A DNA stretch of 32,710 nucleotides from positions 1 through 32,710 of the forward strand of contig JAAFJB010000031.1 of the NCBI GenBank assembly GCA_013297995.1, read 5' to 3'. Numbering within the stretch: the stretch's first letter is position 1; each line of letters starts with the position of its first letter. The notes beneath the pieces were generated by a model. The model did not search any database, had not been told where the DNA came from, and was given only the letters and a program-made list of their open reading frames with translations. The translations under genes were made by a program, and so were the position numbers. This stretch comes from Chitinophagales bacterium. Lineage in GTDB: Bacteria; Bacteroidota; Bacteroidia; Chitinophagales; Chitinophagaceae. This document shows, piece by piece, positions 16,954 to 26,041 of this stretch.

Positions 16954-17984
16954 GTGAAGTACTTGTGTCAGTAATTTTACCAGTATATAATTGTGAGAAG
17001 TATATTGGAGATGCCATTGAATCAATATTAAACCAAACATACAGTCAAATTGAACTTATCATTATAAACGATGGATCTACTGATAATACACACGGGATAA
17101 TAGCAAAATATTTAGATAAAAGAATTAGGTATTTTCATGATATACTTAATCGAGGAATTGTATATGCTCTTAATAAAGGAATAAATGAATCAAACGGATG
17201 TTTGATATTCAGGATGGATGCAGATGATATATCACTTCCAGAGAGAATTGCAGACCAAGTAAAATTTATGCAATTAAATCCATCTATTGATCTTCTTGGA
17301 AGCAAAGCTTTTTTTTTCACAGATGATAAGATTAATAGTAAAGAAATACACGGAAATTCATATAACTCACATAATGTAATTAAAACATTATTGTTTCTGT
17401 ATAGTCCATTTATTCATCCAACTATAGTTATCCGAAATTCAATTAAACTTAAGCCGTATTTATATTATTCTGAAGATTCAAATTATGGGGATGATTATGA
17501 GTTTTTCACCAGAAATGCAGGTAATTTTAGATTTGGATTTTTTGATAAGGTGGTTTTAAAATATAGAATTCATATTTCTGAATTTAGGCTTTCAAGTAGC
17601 CATAAAGCAGAACAATATAAATTAAGTACATCAAGGTCACGATTAAAATATTTCGCTAAAAATATTCCTAATTTCAATACAGGGTTGGTTGTACATTACG
17701 AAAATGTCTTTTATAATAGTTTAAAAATTAATTTAGTTACACTAAAAAAAACGATTCTTTTTTTCTTGTATTTTAAAGACTTTATTCAATCTCAAGAATT
17801 TAGCAAAGCTGAACATAAGTTTATCGATTTACAAATAAATAGAAAATATTATAATTCAATTTATCAGTTTTCTAAAATTGGATTCAATGCTTTTATCTTA
17901 TATTATAAATATTCCATTAAGTTGGGTAGATTTAACATTCTAAGTGAGATTAAATTTTTTTCAAAATCGGTGTTAAAAAAATAA
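16950..17984 (+). CDS. GT2 family glycosyltransferase
   Basis: GT-A glycosyltransferase, 344 residues from the ATG at 16950, which makes an ATGA overlap with the GT11 stop. A second in-frame ATG at 16938 would add four residues. Motifs are VSVILPVYN (6-14), NDGSTD (40-45) and the metal site RMDADDISLPERI (88-100), which defines the large bacterial GT2 group. The last 100 residues are rich in Tyr, Phe, Lys and Ile and very AT-rich at the DNA level. A 101-bp spacer without a gene follows. Acceptor and donor unknown. Confidence 0.87.
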   Translation: MSEVLVSVILPVYNCEKYIGDAIESILNQTYSQIELIIINDGSTDNTHGIIAKYLDKRIRYFHDILNRGIVYALNKGINESNGCLIFRMDADDISLPERIADQVKFMQLNPSIDLLGSKAFFFTDDKINSKEIHGNSYNSHNVIKTLLFLYSPFIHPTIVIRNSIKLKPYLYYSEDSNYGDDYEFFTRNAGNFRFGFFDKVVLKYRIHISEFRLSSSHKAEQYKLSTSRSRLKYFAKNIPNFNTGLVVHYENVFYNSLKINLVTLKKTILFFLYFKDFIQSQEFSKAEHKFIDLQINRKYYNSIYQFSKIGFNAFILYYKYSIKLGRFNILSEIKFFSKSVLKK

Positions 17985-18085
17985 TTTTAGTATTACTACT
18001 TTCCAATTAATAATTCTAAAATTATGGCTCACTACTAAAAGAAATAGATCCTTCGCAATTATTGAAATTATTCTTCCTTCGTAAC

Positions 18086-19207
18086 ATGAAACAAAATTTC
18101 AAACCAAAATTATTTATTATTTGTACTGGACTTGGTAGTGTAAAACGCGGATTTGAAACATACATTGAGGACCTTGCTAATATGCTCACTATTGATATGC
18201 AGCTTGATGCTCAAATTTCAGTTTATGCTGGTGCGGATTTTGAATTTAAAAATTTTAAAGCTAAAAAAGTTCTGAATATTTCAAGAAATAACAAATTCTT
18301 GCAATTTTTTGTAAAAGATAATTCCAAACTTTTTGATATAGAACAATTTAGTTTTTTTTTCTCGTTTGCATTCAAAATATTTTTTAATAGACCTAAAGCA
18401 ATTTATCTGGGAGAATATAATCTGTATTGTTATTTATATAAACTAAGACAATTATTTGGTTATAAGTATTCTTTAATATTGTACACAGGCGGACAGGCCT
18501 ATCCTGGTTTGTTTAACCCTACCCTTGATTTTGTTCATCATGTAACAGATATTTATTATAATAAATCACCTGATTCAACCAAACGATTAGCTAGAGAATT
18601 TTTAATTCCACATTTTTTAGTAATTAATAGTGAGTTTGATATTAATATCTATAATAGGATCATACAAATTTCAAAAGGGAAAAAAATTATTTTATCTGTT
18701 GGCACTTTAGATAAAAAAATTAAAAGATTTGATGTTTTAATTAAGTGTTTGGAGCCAATTAAAGAACATGTTTTTCCCGTTTTTCTTGGTGATGACACAA
18801 CTGAAACAGCTGATTTAAGAGATACAATAGACTCGGTTTTTGGAAAAAATAACTATATAATTTCTAAAGCTAGTAGGTCAGAATTACCTGCGTATTATAG
18901 TGCTGCTGCAGTTCTTGTCTCTTTTTCTTTACATGAATCTTTTGGGTTGGTTAATCTTGAAGCCATGCTTTGGGGTACTCCTGTAATTTGTCATGAATAT
19001 GCGGAAGCTGTTTTTGTGTTAGCTAATAGTTTTCCTTTATATGATTTGAAAAATCAACCAAAGCAATTACATAATTTACTTGAACCGTATTCATCTCGAA
19101 TTAAGTATCCTGCATTGAGAAATTTTGTAATTAATAAGTATGAAAAAACTAAACTAAGTTTTGCGTATGAAAATATGTTTAAAAAAATATTAGCCAATGA
19201 TAGCTGA
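18086..19207 (+). CDS. GT4-type glycosyltransferase
   Basis: GT-B retaining glycosyltransferase of 373 residues from the ATG at 18086. An in-frame TTG at 18062 would add eight residues, but 18086 lies nearer the first core strand (KLFIICTGLG). Motifs are the N-terminal GLGSVKRGFE (15-24), the donor-domain strand SVGTLDKKIKRFD (204-216) and the EX7E-type HESFGLVNLEAM (283-294). The GSVKRGFExY opening is characteristic of one GT4 subgroup in surface-polysaccharide loci. It follows a 101-bp gap and is followed by an AT-only palindrome with a T run, so a transcript boundary here is possible but weak. Confidence 0.82.
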   Translation: MKQNFKPKLFIICTGLGSVKRGFETYIEDLANMLTIDMQLDAQISVYAGADFEFKNFKAKKVLNISRNNKFLQFFVKDNSKLFDIEQFSFFFSFAFKIFFNRPKAIYLGEYNLYCYLYKLRQLFGYKYSLILYTGGQAYPGLFNPTLDFVHHVTDIYYNKSPDSTKRLAREFLIPHFLVINSEFDINIYNRIIQISKGKKIILSVGTLDKKIKRFDVLIKCLEPIKEHVFPVFLGDDTTETADLRDTIDSVFGKNNYIISKASRSELPAYYSAAAVLVSFSLHESFGLVNLEAMLWGTPVICHEYAEAVFVLANSFPLYDLKNQPKQLHNLLEPYSSRIKYPALRNFVINKYEKTKLSFAYENMFKKILANDS

Positions 19208-19224
19208 TTGATTTTGTTGTTATT

Positions 19225-19250
19225 CATTAATATTAATGTAATTTTTTTTT
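19225..19250 (+). terminator. Weak terminator-like palindrome and T run
   Basis: CATTAATATTAATG (19225-19238) is a perfect 14-base palindrome, followed after a short TAA by nine T (19242-19250). It sits in the 49-bp space between a GT4 and a GT2 gene. The stem is almost entirely A/T and has no real loop, so it would be a poor intrinsic terminator. It may simply reflect the AT-rich intergenic sequence. Confidence 0.22.
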
Positions 19251-19256
19251 AATACA

Positions 19257-20069
19257 ATGATTTTCTCAATTATTATCCCTACTTATAACAGGCAAGAACA
19301 GCTTTTGGCCTGCCTTAACAAGCTGTCTAAGGAATATCAACAATTCAATCCATCTGAATATGAAATTATTATTTCCGATGATAATTTTTGCTCTGAAACC
19401 AAAATTTCATTTCCTTCCGGAATAGAGAATATTAGAAGAATTAAGGGGCCTTCAAATGGGCCAGCAGCAAACAGAAATAATGGTGCCAAGCAAGCATCAG
19501 GCGATTGGTTGATCTTTATTGATGATGATTGTTTGCCTCAGAATAATATTTTAGATTCTTTTTTTACTGCTATAAAAAAGAGAAATGAAAATGAATACGT
19601 ATTTGAAGGCAAAATTATAGCAGATAGATTGCAAGAAAGATTTGATGAAGAAGCCCCAATTAATATTAAAGGAGGGTGTTTGTGGTCTTGTAATTTTTGT
19701 ATTAAAAAAGAAATTTTTTACACAATTGGTATGTTTGATGAGTCTTTTCCATACCCCTCCATGGAGGATTCTGATTTAAATATTAGGCTCAGTAGTACTT
19801 ATCCCATTGTTTTCAGTGAAAAGTCAATTGTAGTACATCCATGGCGAAGAATAGCTTTATTTTCAAATTTTAAAAAAAGGTATTTCTCTTTTCGGTATTA
19901 TGTGAGGAAGCACCATTCTAGCAATCTTATTGATTTTAGAATCAGTAGAATCAAAATATTTTTGGGTAGTTGCTTATTTGATTTCAAACTGTTATGCAAT
20001 TTTCAGTTTAGAGGTACTTTTTATTTCTTAGAAAAAATGATCTTTAATTTCATTACTATATTTATATGA
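19257..20069 (+). CDS. GT2 family glycosyltransferase
   Basis: 270-residue GT-A enzyme with IIIPTYNR (5-12), SDDNF (40-44), a GPAANRNNGAKQASGDW segment and the metal-binding IDDDCLP (88-94). The PSMEDSDLNIRL motif later matches the acceptor-side ED of GT2. The final 30 residues are hydrophobic and may attach the protein to the membrane. Its start has no Shine-Dalgarno sequence, only AT-rich DNA. The stop is ATGA-coupled to the FkbM gene, suggesting paired sugar addition and methylation, though that is inference. Confidence 0.86.
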   Translation: MIFSIIIPTYNRQEQLLACLNKLSKEYQQFNPSEYEIIISDDNFCSETKISFPSGIENIRRIKGPSNGPAANRNNGAKQASGDWLIFIDDDCLPQNNILDSFFTAIKKRNENEYVFEGKIIADRLQERFDEEAPINIKGGCLWSCNFCIKKEIFYTIGMFDESFPYPSMEDSDLNIRLSSTYPIVFSEKSIVVHPWRRIALFSNFKKRYFSFRYYVRKHHSSNLIDFRISRIKIFLGSCLFDFKLLCNFQFRGTFYFLEKMIFNFITIFI

Positions 20070-20833
20070 TAACAAGTCCTTTATTTAGAAGAATTAAAGA
20101 ATCAATATTTCATAGATTTATTGGTAAGTATTCGCTCATTTCTGCTGATAACTATCGTCTAAAAAAGTTAATTTTTGCACCAAAAAATCAAATGAAATTA
20201 TTTGGAGCAAAAGATATTATTTCTGATAATATTGCTTACTTAGGTTATTATGAGTGGGAACTAAGTTTTGTAATTCAAGAATTAAGCAAGGAAGCCAAAG
20301 TAATGGTAGACGCAGGTGCTAATATGGGTTATTTCTCTATCCTCTTTCTTGCTAATGCTACAAACGGAATCATCTACTCATTTGAACCTAATCCGCCAAT
20401 TTTTAAACTTTTAGAAGAGAATATTCAAATGAATAAATTCTCAAACAATGCTTTTATTTATAATCAAGCACTAGCAGCCCAAGCTGGGAAGCTTAATTTT
20501 AGTTTTGGTTCTCAATCTGAGCAAAGTGGATGGGGGCATATTGATCCTAATTCAAACTCAAGCGTAATTGCAACTACTATTGATGAATCTGTTCCTAAAG
20601 ATACCATAATTGACATTTTAAAAATTGATGTTGAAGGATATGAGTTTGAAGTTTTGAAAGGAGCAAAGCAAGCTATTCAAGACAAACGGGTTAAGAATAT
20701 ATTTTTTGAACTCAATGAAGGGATGCTCCATGCTAACGGACTTTCGGGTGATACTCTTTTAGGTTTTCTTAATGAAGTAGGGTATCAAATTCAAAATGTT
20801 ACCAACGAAATTGCATGGGCAAAACTGCATTGA
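20066..20833 (+). CDS. FkbM-family methyltransferase, second copy
   Basis: 255 residues with canonical FkbM motifs: VDAGANMGYFS (81-91) for SAM, FEPNP (106-110), and KIDVEGYEFEVLKG (186-199). All key residues are present, unlike the first copy, which has Asn in place of the Asp. The preceding 80 residues form the usual family cap. The ATGA start overlaps the GT2 gene, and the next GT4 gene begins inside its last codons. Probably O-methylates a glycan hydroxyl. Confidence 0.87.
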   Translation: MITSPLFRRIKESIFHRFIGKYSLISADNYRLKKLIFAPKNQMKLFGAKDIISDNIAYLGYYEWELSFVIQELSKEAKVMVDAGANMGYFSILFLANATNGIIYSFEPNPPIFKLLEENIQMNKFSNNAFIYNQALAAQAGKLNFSFGSQSEQSGWGHIDPNSNSSVIATTIDESVPKDTIIDILKIDVEGYEFEVLKGAKQAIQDKRVKNIFFELNEGMLHANGLSGDTLLGFLNEVGYQIQNVTNEIAWAKLH

Positions 20834-21972
20834 TACATCCCTTAATTATTACCAATCAATTTCCCCCTAATTTTGATGGTGTAGGCGATTACTCATACCA
20901 TCTGCAATCATTATTAATTAGAGAGGGAGTTCAGGTAGGAGTTATAACCAGTAATAATGATAGCAAAACGCCTCTTGCTGCTAATTTGTTTCCTATTATT
21001 CATAAATGGAATTTCCATGGATGTATGAAATTGTATAAACTAGTTAAACAAAAAAATACGAATTGTTTGTTGATTCAATATGTACCTTATGCTTTCAATA
21101 AGTCAGGATTTCCATTGATCTTTATATTTTTTATTGGGCTTTTCCGAATTCAAGGAGTTCACATTCATACCAATTTTCATGAAGTTTCAATACGCATTAA
21201 AGGCGAATCACTTATCTCAAAAATTAGAGCGGTGTTACAAAGAATCTTGGCTTATTTGTTGTGCGTTTTTTCTGATACAATACAAACCAGTAACAAATAT
21301 TATGCTTCTTTATTATATCCTTTTAAAGTTGCAATTCTACCCATCCCCTCAAATTTTGAGTTTGTTATTCCTACTCCACTTTCAAAATTGAATGAGTCAG
21401 GTAATTCACTTACAATTTCTGCCAATGCAAATCGTTGCACACCAGTTTTGCTAAATTCTATTGCTATACTAAAGCAACTGGTAAAACATAATATTAGGTT
21501 ATACATTATTGGGCGAGCTTACCCAACTGATTTAGTAGCAATAAATCAATTATTAAGTGAATACGATTTAATAAACGAAACTTCTTTTTTTGTAAATGAT
21601 AAAGCTGAAACAATTGTGCAAGTATTGTTGGAATCTGATATTTTTATTCAATTAGAAAGTGTTTCACCCCATGGTTACGGTGGTGTTTCATCAAAAAGCG
21701 GTACAACCGCAGCAGCTATGCATCTTGGCATTCCAATTATTTCCACCTGTGGTGATATGACGGATCAAGAACTGTTTAAGCAGGGTGAGAATATTTGTTT
21801 GGTGCCCTTTAATGATCCCAATATAATTTCTGAAAAAATAGTTGAACTATTTAAAAATAAGGGTTACCATACTGCATTAAGTACGAATGCAAAGGAAAGT
21901 TATAATAGCCATTTTGCTTGGATAAACACCTTAAATTATCATTTGAATTCTGTACTTAAAAATAACAATTGA
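20815..21972 (+). CDS. GT4-like glycosyltransferase
   Basis: 385 residues if started at the ATG at 20815, overlapping the FkbM gene by 19 bp. A TTG at 20830 would make a TTGA overlap with the FkbM stop, the pattern used by six other genes here, and would still keep the N-terminal strand, so the true start is uncertain. GT-B features are TNQFPPNFDGVGDYSYHL (13-30), which carries the glycine-rich loop of the acceptor domain, and the donor-side HGYGGVSSKSGTTAAAM, with an aliphatic segment LGIPIIST. The usual EX7E is not clear, so it is a divergent member. It is TTGA-coupled to the membrane protein that follows. Confidence 0.75.
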   Translation: MGKTALIHPLIITNQFPPNFDGVGDYSYHLQSLLIREGVQVGVITSNNDSKTPLAANLFPIIHKWNFHGCMKLYKLVKQKNTNCLLIQYVPYAFNKSGFPLIFIFFIGLFRIQGVHIHTNFHEVSIRIKGESLISKIRAVLQRILAYLLCVFSDTIQTSNKYYASLLYPFKVAILPIPSNFEFVIPTPLSKLNESGNSLTISANANRCTPVLLNSIAILKQLVKHNIRLYIIGRAYPTDLVAINQLLSEYDLINETSFFVNDKAETIVQVLLESDIFIQLESVSPHGYGGVSSKSGTTAAAMHLGIPIISTCGDMTDQELFKQGENICLVPFNDPNIISEKIVELFKNKGYHTALSTNAKESYNSHFAWINTLNYHLNSVLKNNN

Positions 21973-23270
21973 TCACAAAGCAAAAGTCTCCCAATGCGCT
22001 GAATATTTATTTAAAGATATTTTTATTTATCTATCTTTTTACAGTATTGGGTGGAGCATTTCGCAAATGGTTTATCTCTTCCAAACAAATTGGCAATGCT
22101 ATATTATTTGTACAAATACTTGTGCCATTCACTTTTTTTTTTATAAAAGGAGCGCAAAAAAATTGGAGAATTGGCAATCCTACTTATACTGTATTAATTT
22201 TAGTATTATTAATTGGGGTAATCAATCCACTGAATCTTACTATCTATCATGGTATTTTAGGATTTCTACTCAATTTCAGTTTCTTTTTTATTCTTTTTTT
22301 TTACATCAATAACCGCTCATTTTTCCGATTTGAATTAATACTTCCAACTATTGTGATTGCAGGAATTGCCCAACTTTGTTTAGGTTTTTTTCAATATACA
22401 CAGCCAAGTACTAGTTTTATCAATACCTATGCAGATGTTGAATCAGTTGGTAGCGTAGCTTTGGTAGGTAATGCGGCAAGAATCACAGGTACATTTTCTT
22501 ATATCAGTGGATTCACAGGATATTTGTTTTTTAATAGTCTGCTTGCTTGGGCTATGATCAAGTACCAGTACAAAAGCATTTACACCATTTTTATTTTAAT
22601 GATGGGCTTGGTAGCTTGTTTTATGAGTGGTGCTAGAGCCGCCACTTATTTATACTTAATCATATTAACTGGTTTATTTATTGCTGAGTACAGTTCAGTA
22701 GCTAAAGTGGTTTTTGATTTTAGGCTGATTCTTCCCGCCATGATAATTCCCTTAATTTTAATTGGAATTGGCAGTGAAAAATTTACGGGCATTATTGAAA
22801 ATGCTTTTTCTGGTTTTTCTGAAAGAAGAAAATCTGGTGTAGAAACGGGTGAAGAAACAACCCGCATTATTGGTGATTTTATAGAATTACTCAATTTTAA
22901 GGGTAATTATCCCTACTTAGGAGTTGGGCTGGGTAGTACATATCAGGGAGCTACTAAGTTATTCGGTTTCTCTCCCTATGTAATTGAGTATGGTTTTTAT
23001 GAATCTGAACTAATTAGAATTCTATTGGAAGGAGGTGTGCTATTATTAATTACAAGAATTGTAGTTACAATTTACTTAATTCGCCAATTACTTATTCCTA
23101 CTATTGGCAAAATTTTTCTTGGCATAATACTTACATTTTTCTTCCATGTTATTTTTAATGTTTACAATGCTGTATTTGCAGCTTTAGGAATTATACTCGT
23201 AGATTATTTTTATTACCGACAACATAGAATTCAGCTGACTGAATTACAACAAAAAATAAAAAAAACTTAA
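21969..23270 (+). CDS. Wzy-type polymerase / O-antigen ligase-like membrane protein
   Basis: 433 residues dominated by hydrophobic segments, roughly ten or more predicted helices by eye. A large hydrophilic loop lies at about 265-345, the expected periplasmic catalytic loop of this superfamily. Conserved features are MSGARAA (219-225), comparable to the SGSRG motif, and YLGVGLGS (316-323), then an E...R pair (346-350). Members either polymerise lipid-linked repeat units (Wzy) or ligate them to lipid A core (WaaL); sequence alone does not separate the two. The TTG start is fused to the GT4 stop (TTGA). It is the only polytopic membrane protein in the window. Confidence 0.82.
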   Translation: MITKQKSPNALNIYLKIFLFIYLFTVLGGAFRKWFISSKQIGNAILFVQILVPFTFFFIKGAQKNWRIGNPTYTVLILVLLIGVINPLNLTIYHGILGFLLNFSFFFILFFYINNRSFFRFELILPTIVIAGIAQLCLGFFQYTQPSTSFINTYADVESVGSVALVGNAARITGTFSYISGFTGYLFFNSLLAWAMIKYQYKSIYTIFILMMGLVACFMSGARAATYLYLIILTGLFIAEYSSVAKVVFDFRLILPAMIIPLILIGIGSEKFTGIIENAFSGFSERRKSGVETGEETTRIIGDFIELLNFKGNYPYLGVGLGSTYQGATKLFGFSPYVIEYGFYESELIRILLEGGVLLLITRIVVTIYLIRQLLIPTIGKIFLGIILTFFFHVIFNVYNAVFAALGIILVDYFYYRQHRIQLTELQQKIKKT

Positions 23271-23275
23271 TTTTT

Positions 23276-23917
23276 ATGATTGAACGTTCTAACAAAGGTC
23301 TACACGATTTTATTATTAACAAAATAATTCATCAAAAAGCTAAAACCAGTTTTTCAAATATTTTGGATATTGCTTCTGGTAGCGGTGCATGGTTGGGTAG
23401 ATTCACAAATATTGAACCTGCAAAAAAAATGGGTCTCGACTTAGACGTGAATCAGTTTCAATTAAAGGATGTGGATGCAAGGGCATTTAATTTTGATGAT
23501 TATTCAGATGAAATATTTGGAAACTTTGACCTTATCACCTGTATTGAATTGATTGAACATTTGGAGAATCCTGGTAAATTAATACAACTAATTAAAAACA
23601 ATCTTTCTAAAGATGGCACTTGCGTAATGAGTACGCCAAATATCCACAGCATACCCGCTCGGCTCCGATTTTTGCTCAAGGGACGATTAGGCCATTTTGA
23701 TGATAAAAGCGATCCCACCCATATTTATCCTGTGTACACTGAAAATTTAGTTCGAGTTTTAAGCAACCATAATCTTTTATTAACTGATACTATTTCATAC
23801 CCTTATTGTAATAACTATGGCATCGGCATAAAACTGATCGCTTCAATACTAAGTCCCTTTATTCCTAATAGTGTTTTTGGTGATAATATTATTTATATCA
23901 TCAAACACAAATCCTAA
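23276..23917 (+). CDS. Class I SAM-dependent methyltransferase
   Basis: 213 residues with a SAM-binding motif ILDIASGSG (29-37), the acidic post-I strand KMGLDLDV (51-58) and CIELIEHLENP (89-99), the Methyltransf_23/UbiG-like pattern. It begins 5 bp after the polymerase stop. A following GT4 gene starts 7 bp after its stop. The substrate is unknown; it may finish a terminal sugar, as chain-end methylation is common in such loci. The composition here begins to shift to the less AT-rich block downstream. Confidence 0.83.
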   Translation: MIERSNKGLHDFIINKIIHQKAKTSFSNILDIASGSGAWLGRFTNIEPAKKMGLDLDVNQFQLKDVDARAFNFDDYSDEIFGNFDLITCIELIEHLENPGKLIQLIKNNLSKDGTCVMSTPNIHSIPARLRFLLKGRLGHFDDKSDPTHIYPVYTENLVRVLSNHNLLLTDTISYPYCNNYGIGIKLIASILSPFIPNSVFGDNIIYIIKHKS

Positions 23918-23924
23918 TATTCGA

Positions 23925-25055
23925 GTGAACCTGCTTTACATTCTCGAACGTCCTATTCAAAACTATCTGCCTTATACATTAATGTCAAATGCTGATGGTG
24001 TAAAGGCTAGGGTGATTTATTTTGAAAAGGATGGTGGCAGTTTATCTGGAAATGAAAATATCAACCAATCTGTTTTTAATAATGTGAATCTATACTCCTT
24101 TAACTATGAATGGGTTGCTGGCTTTTCACCACTGCTAAAATCAATTAGAAATGCAGATACTATTATTGTGTATGGCCACCACCACCCATTTTTTAAAATC
24201 AGTATTGTACTCGCTAAACTATTGTGCAAAAATTTAATCCTTACCTCAGACGCTACCAACCAAGAAGGAATTGCTGGTAGTAATGGATGGAAACTTAAAC
24301 TAAAACCCTTTATTTTTAAACTATTATACAACCATATTGCGACTGCTTTATTCGTTCCTTCTAACGCCAGTAGAAATTACTTTGAAAAAATTGGAATAAA
24401 AAAAATAAGAATTATTTTAACTCCTTATACCGTTAATGAAGACTTTTTGTTGAATTCACTAAACTCTTTTAATGCAAGCCAGTTAAAAACTTCACTCGGT
24501 ATTAATGATAGCGATACCATTTTTCTTTTCTGTGGCAAGCTTATTCAACGCAAGCGACCAGAAGATTTTTTAAAAGCTTTCGCTTTGCTCAATCATGCCA
24601 ATGACAAATTGATTATAGTGGGTGATGGACCGCTGAGAAATACTGTTGAACACTTAAGCGTTGAACTGAATTTAAAAGACAAACTTATTATTACTGGTCT
24701 TGTTCCTTACCACCAACTAGCTGCCTACTATGCTATGGCTTCTGTGCTTGTGGTTCCTGCTGAGCACGAGCCTTACGGTCTTCCAGTGAATGAAGCGATG
24801 ATTCTTGGTACTCCCGTTATTGCCAGCAACGCTGTTGGTGCTGCGGGTGATTTAATTGAAGAAGGGATAACTGGTTTTACTTATCCTGTTGCAGATATAA
24901 ATGCATTGGCTGCAAAAATGCAGCTCATCATTGACCAGCCCTATTTATTAAATAGTCTATCTGTGAATGCAGTAAACAAAATGAAAACCTGGAGCAGTCA
25001 ATCTAATGTGATTGCTCAATTGAATTTCTTTAAACTGAAGGGCTGGATCAATTGA
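23925..25055 (+). CDS. GT4 family glycosyltransferase
   Basis: 376 residues from the GTG at 23925. The frame is open further upstream, but another GTG at 23871 would add 18 residues and overlap the methyltransferase by 47 bp. Starting at 23925 puts the hydrophobic NLLYILERP strand at the N terminus, as expected for GT-B enzymes. Donor-domain motifs are GKLIQRKRPED (204-214), GDGP (233-236) and the EX7E motif EPYGLPVNEAM (282-292), all intact. First of three consecutive GT4 genes; its stop is TTGA-coupled to the next. Retaining glycosyltransferase, donor unknown. Confidence 0.86.
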   Translation: MNLLYILERPIQNYLPYTLMSNADGVKARVIYFEKDGGSLSGNENINQSVFNNVNLYSFNYEWVAGFSPLLKSIRNADTIIVYGHHHPFFKISIVLAKLLCKNLILTSDATNQEGIAGSNGWKLKLKPFIFKLLYNHIATALFVPSNASRNYFEKIGIKKIRIILTPYTVNEDFLLNSLNSFNASQLKTSLGINDSDTIFLFCGKLIQRKRPEDFLKAFALLNHANDKLIIVGDGPLRNTVEHLSVELNLKDKLIITGLVPYHQLAAYYAMASVLVVPAEHEPYGLPVNEAMILGTPVIASNAVGAAGDLIEEGITGFTYPVADINALAAKMQLIIDQPYLLNSLSVNAVNKMKTWSSQSNVIAQLNFFKLKGWIN

Positions 25056-26041
25056 AAATTATTATCTACAGCTCTACCTTTCTTCCCAATATTGGCGGCC
25101 TCGAAAATATTATGGCTGGTCTTGCCGATGAACTTGTAGCAATGGGTCACCAAGTGATTGTTTATACGGCTACCTATCAGCAGCATGCTACCGCTGTATT
25201 GAATTATCCGGTATTGGTTAAAACTTCAAATAGGCAGCTTAATAATGCCATTGCTTCTGCTGATATTTATCTGGAAGCCAATATTAGCCTAAAAAATTTA
25301 TTGCCCGGATTACTCAATAGAAAAAAATGGTGGCTGGTTCACCATATTCAATACGATCATCAGAATTCACCTTTGGCGCTTCTTAAAAATCAACTTTGTA
25401 AGCTGGCTAAAAATATAAGCGTAAGTAATTTTATTTCGAAAAAATTATCTATGCCTTCTGTGGTGATTAATAATTTTTACGATCCTATTTTTACACATAC
25501 TAATTTGGGTAATCGGAATTACGATTTTGTTTTCTTGGGTAGACTAGTCTCTGATAAAGGTGTTGATAGATTTATTAATGCATTACATGCTACCAATAAA
25601 AACTATTCTTGCTTAATTATTGGAGATGGAGAGGATAAAACAGATTTGCAAACATTGGTAGAAAAATACAATCTCAGTAATCAAATTTATTTCGCTGGTA
25701 TGCTCTCTGGCAAAGCCTTAGTAGCCGCTTTAAATTCCGCTAAAACAATGGTTATTCCCTCTATATGGGATGAGCCTTTTGGGGTAGTTGCTTTGGAAGG
25801 TATGGCTTGTGGTTGTAAGATTGCTTGCTCCGATAAATCTGGCCTAAGAGAAGCTACTGGTAATACTGCTTTTTTCTTCAACCCAAATGATTTTCCCTCC
25901 ATGGTAAAAGCATTGGAAGATTCACTTGATTTTTTACCCTCCGTTGCAGATCAACAAAATATACAGCAACATTTGATGAATCATAGTCGCTCTTTTATTG
26001 CTAAAAAATATATAACTCAGTTTGAAAGTTCTCGTCTCTAA
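25052..26041 (+). CDS. GT4 family glycosyltransferase
   Basis: 329 residues, compact for the family. Motifs are the acceptor-domain GGLEN (15-19), the donor-domain GRLVSDKG (163-170), GDGE (191-194) and EX7E in EPFGVVALEGM (241-251). The TTG start is required, because the core strand KIIIYSSTF begins at once and no other start codon is near. It overlaps the stop of the previous gene as TTGA, and the next gene begins 20 bp before its own stop. Likely adds one sugar of the repeat unit. Confidence 0.86.
   Translation: MKIIIYSSTFLPNIGGLENIMAGLADELVAMGHQVIVYTATYQQHATAVLNYPVLVKTSNRQLNNAIASADIYLEANISLKNLLPGLLNRKKWWLVHHIQYDHQNSPLALLKNQLCKLAKNISVSNFISKKLSMPSVVINNFYDPIFTHTNLGNRNYDFVFLGRLVSDKGVDRFINALHATNKNYSCLIIGDGEDKTDLQTLVEKYNLSNQIYFAGMLSGKALVAALNSAKTMVIPSIWDEPFGVVALEGMACGCKIACSDKSGLREATGNTAFFFNPNDFPSMVKALEDSLDFLPSVADQQNIQQHLMNHSRSFIAKKYITQFESSRL

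Noticed and set aside
23871-23924. Upstream GTG start for the GT4 gene at 23925
   Set aside because: It would overlap the methyltransferase by 47 bp and add a non-conserved stretch before the first GT-B strand; the GTG at 23925 fits better.
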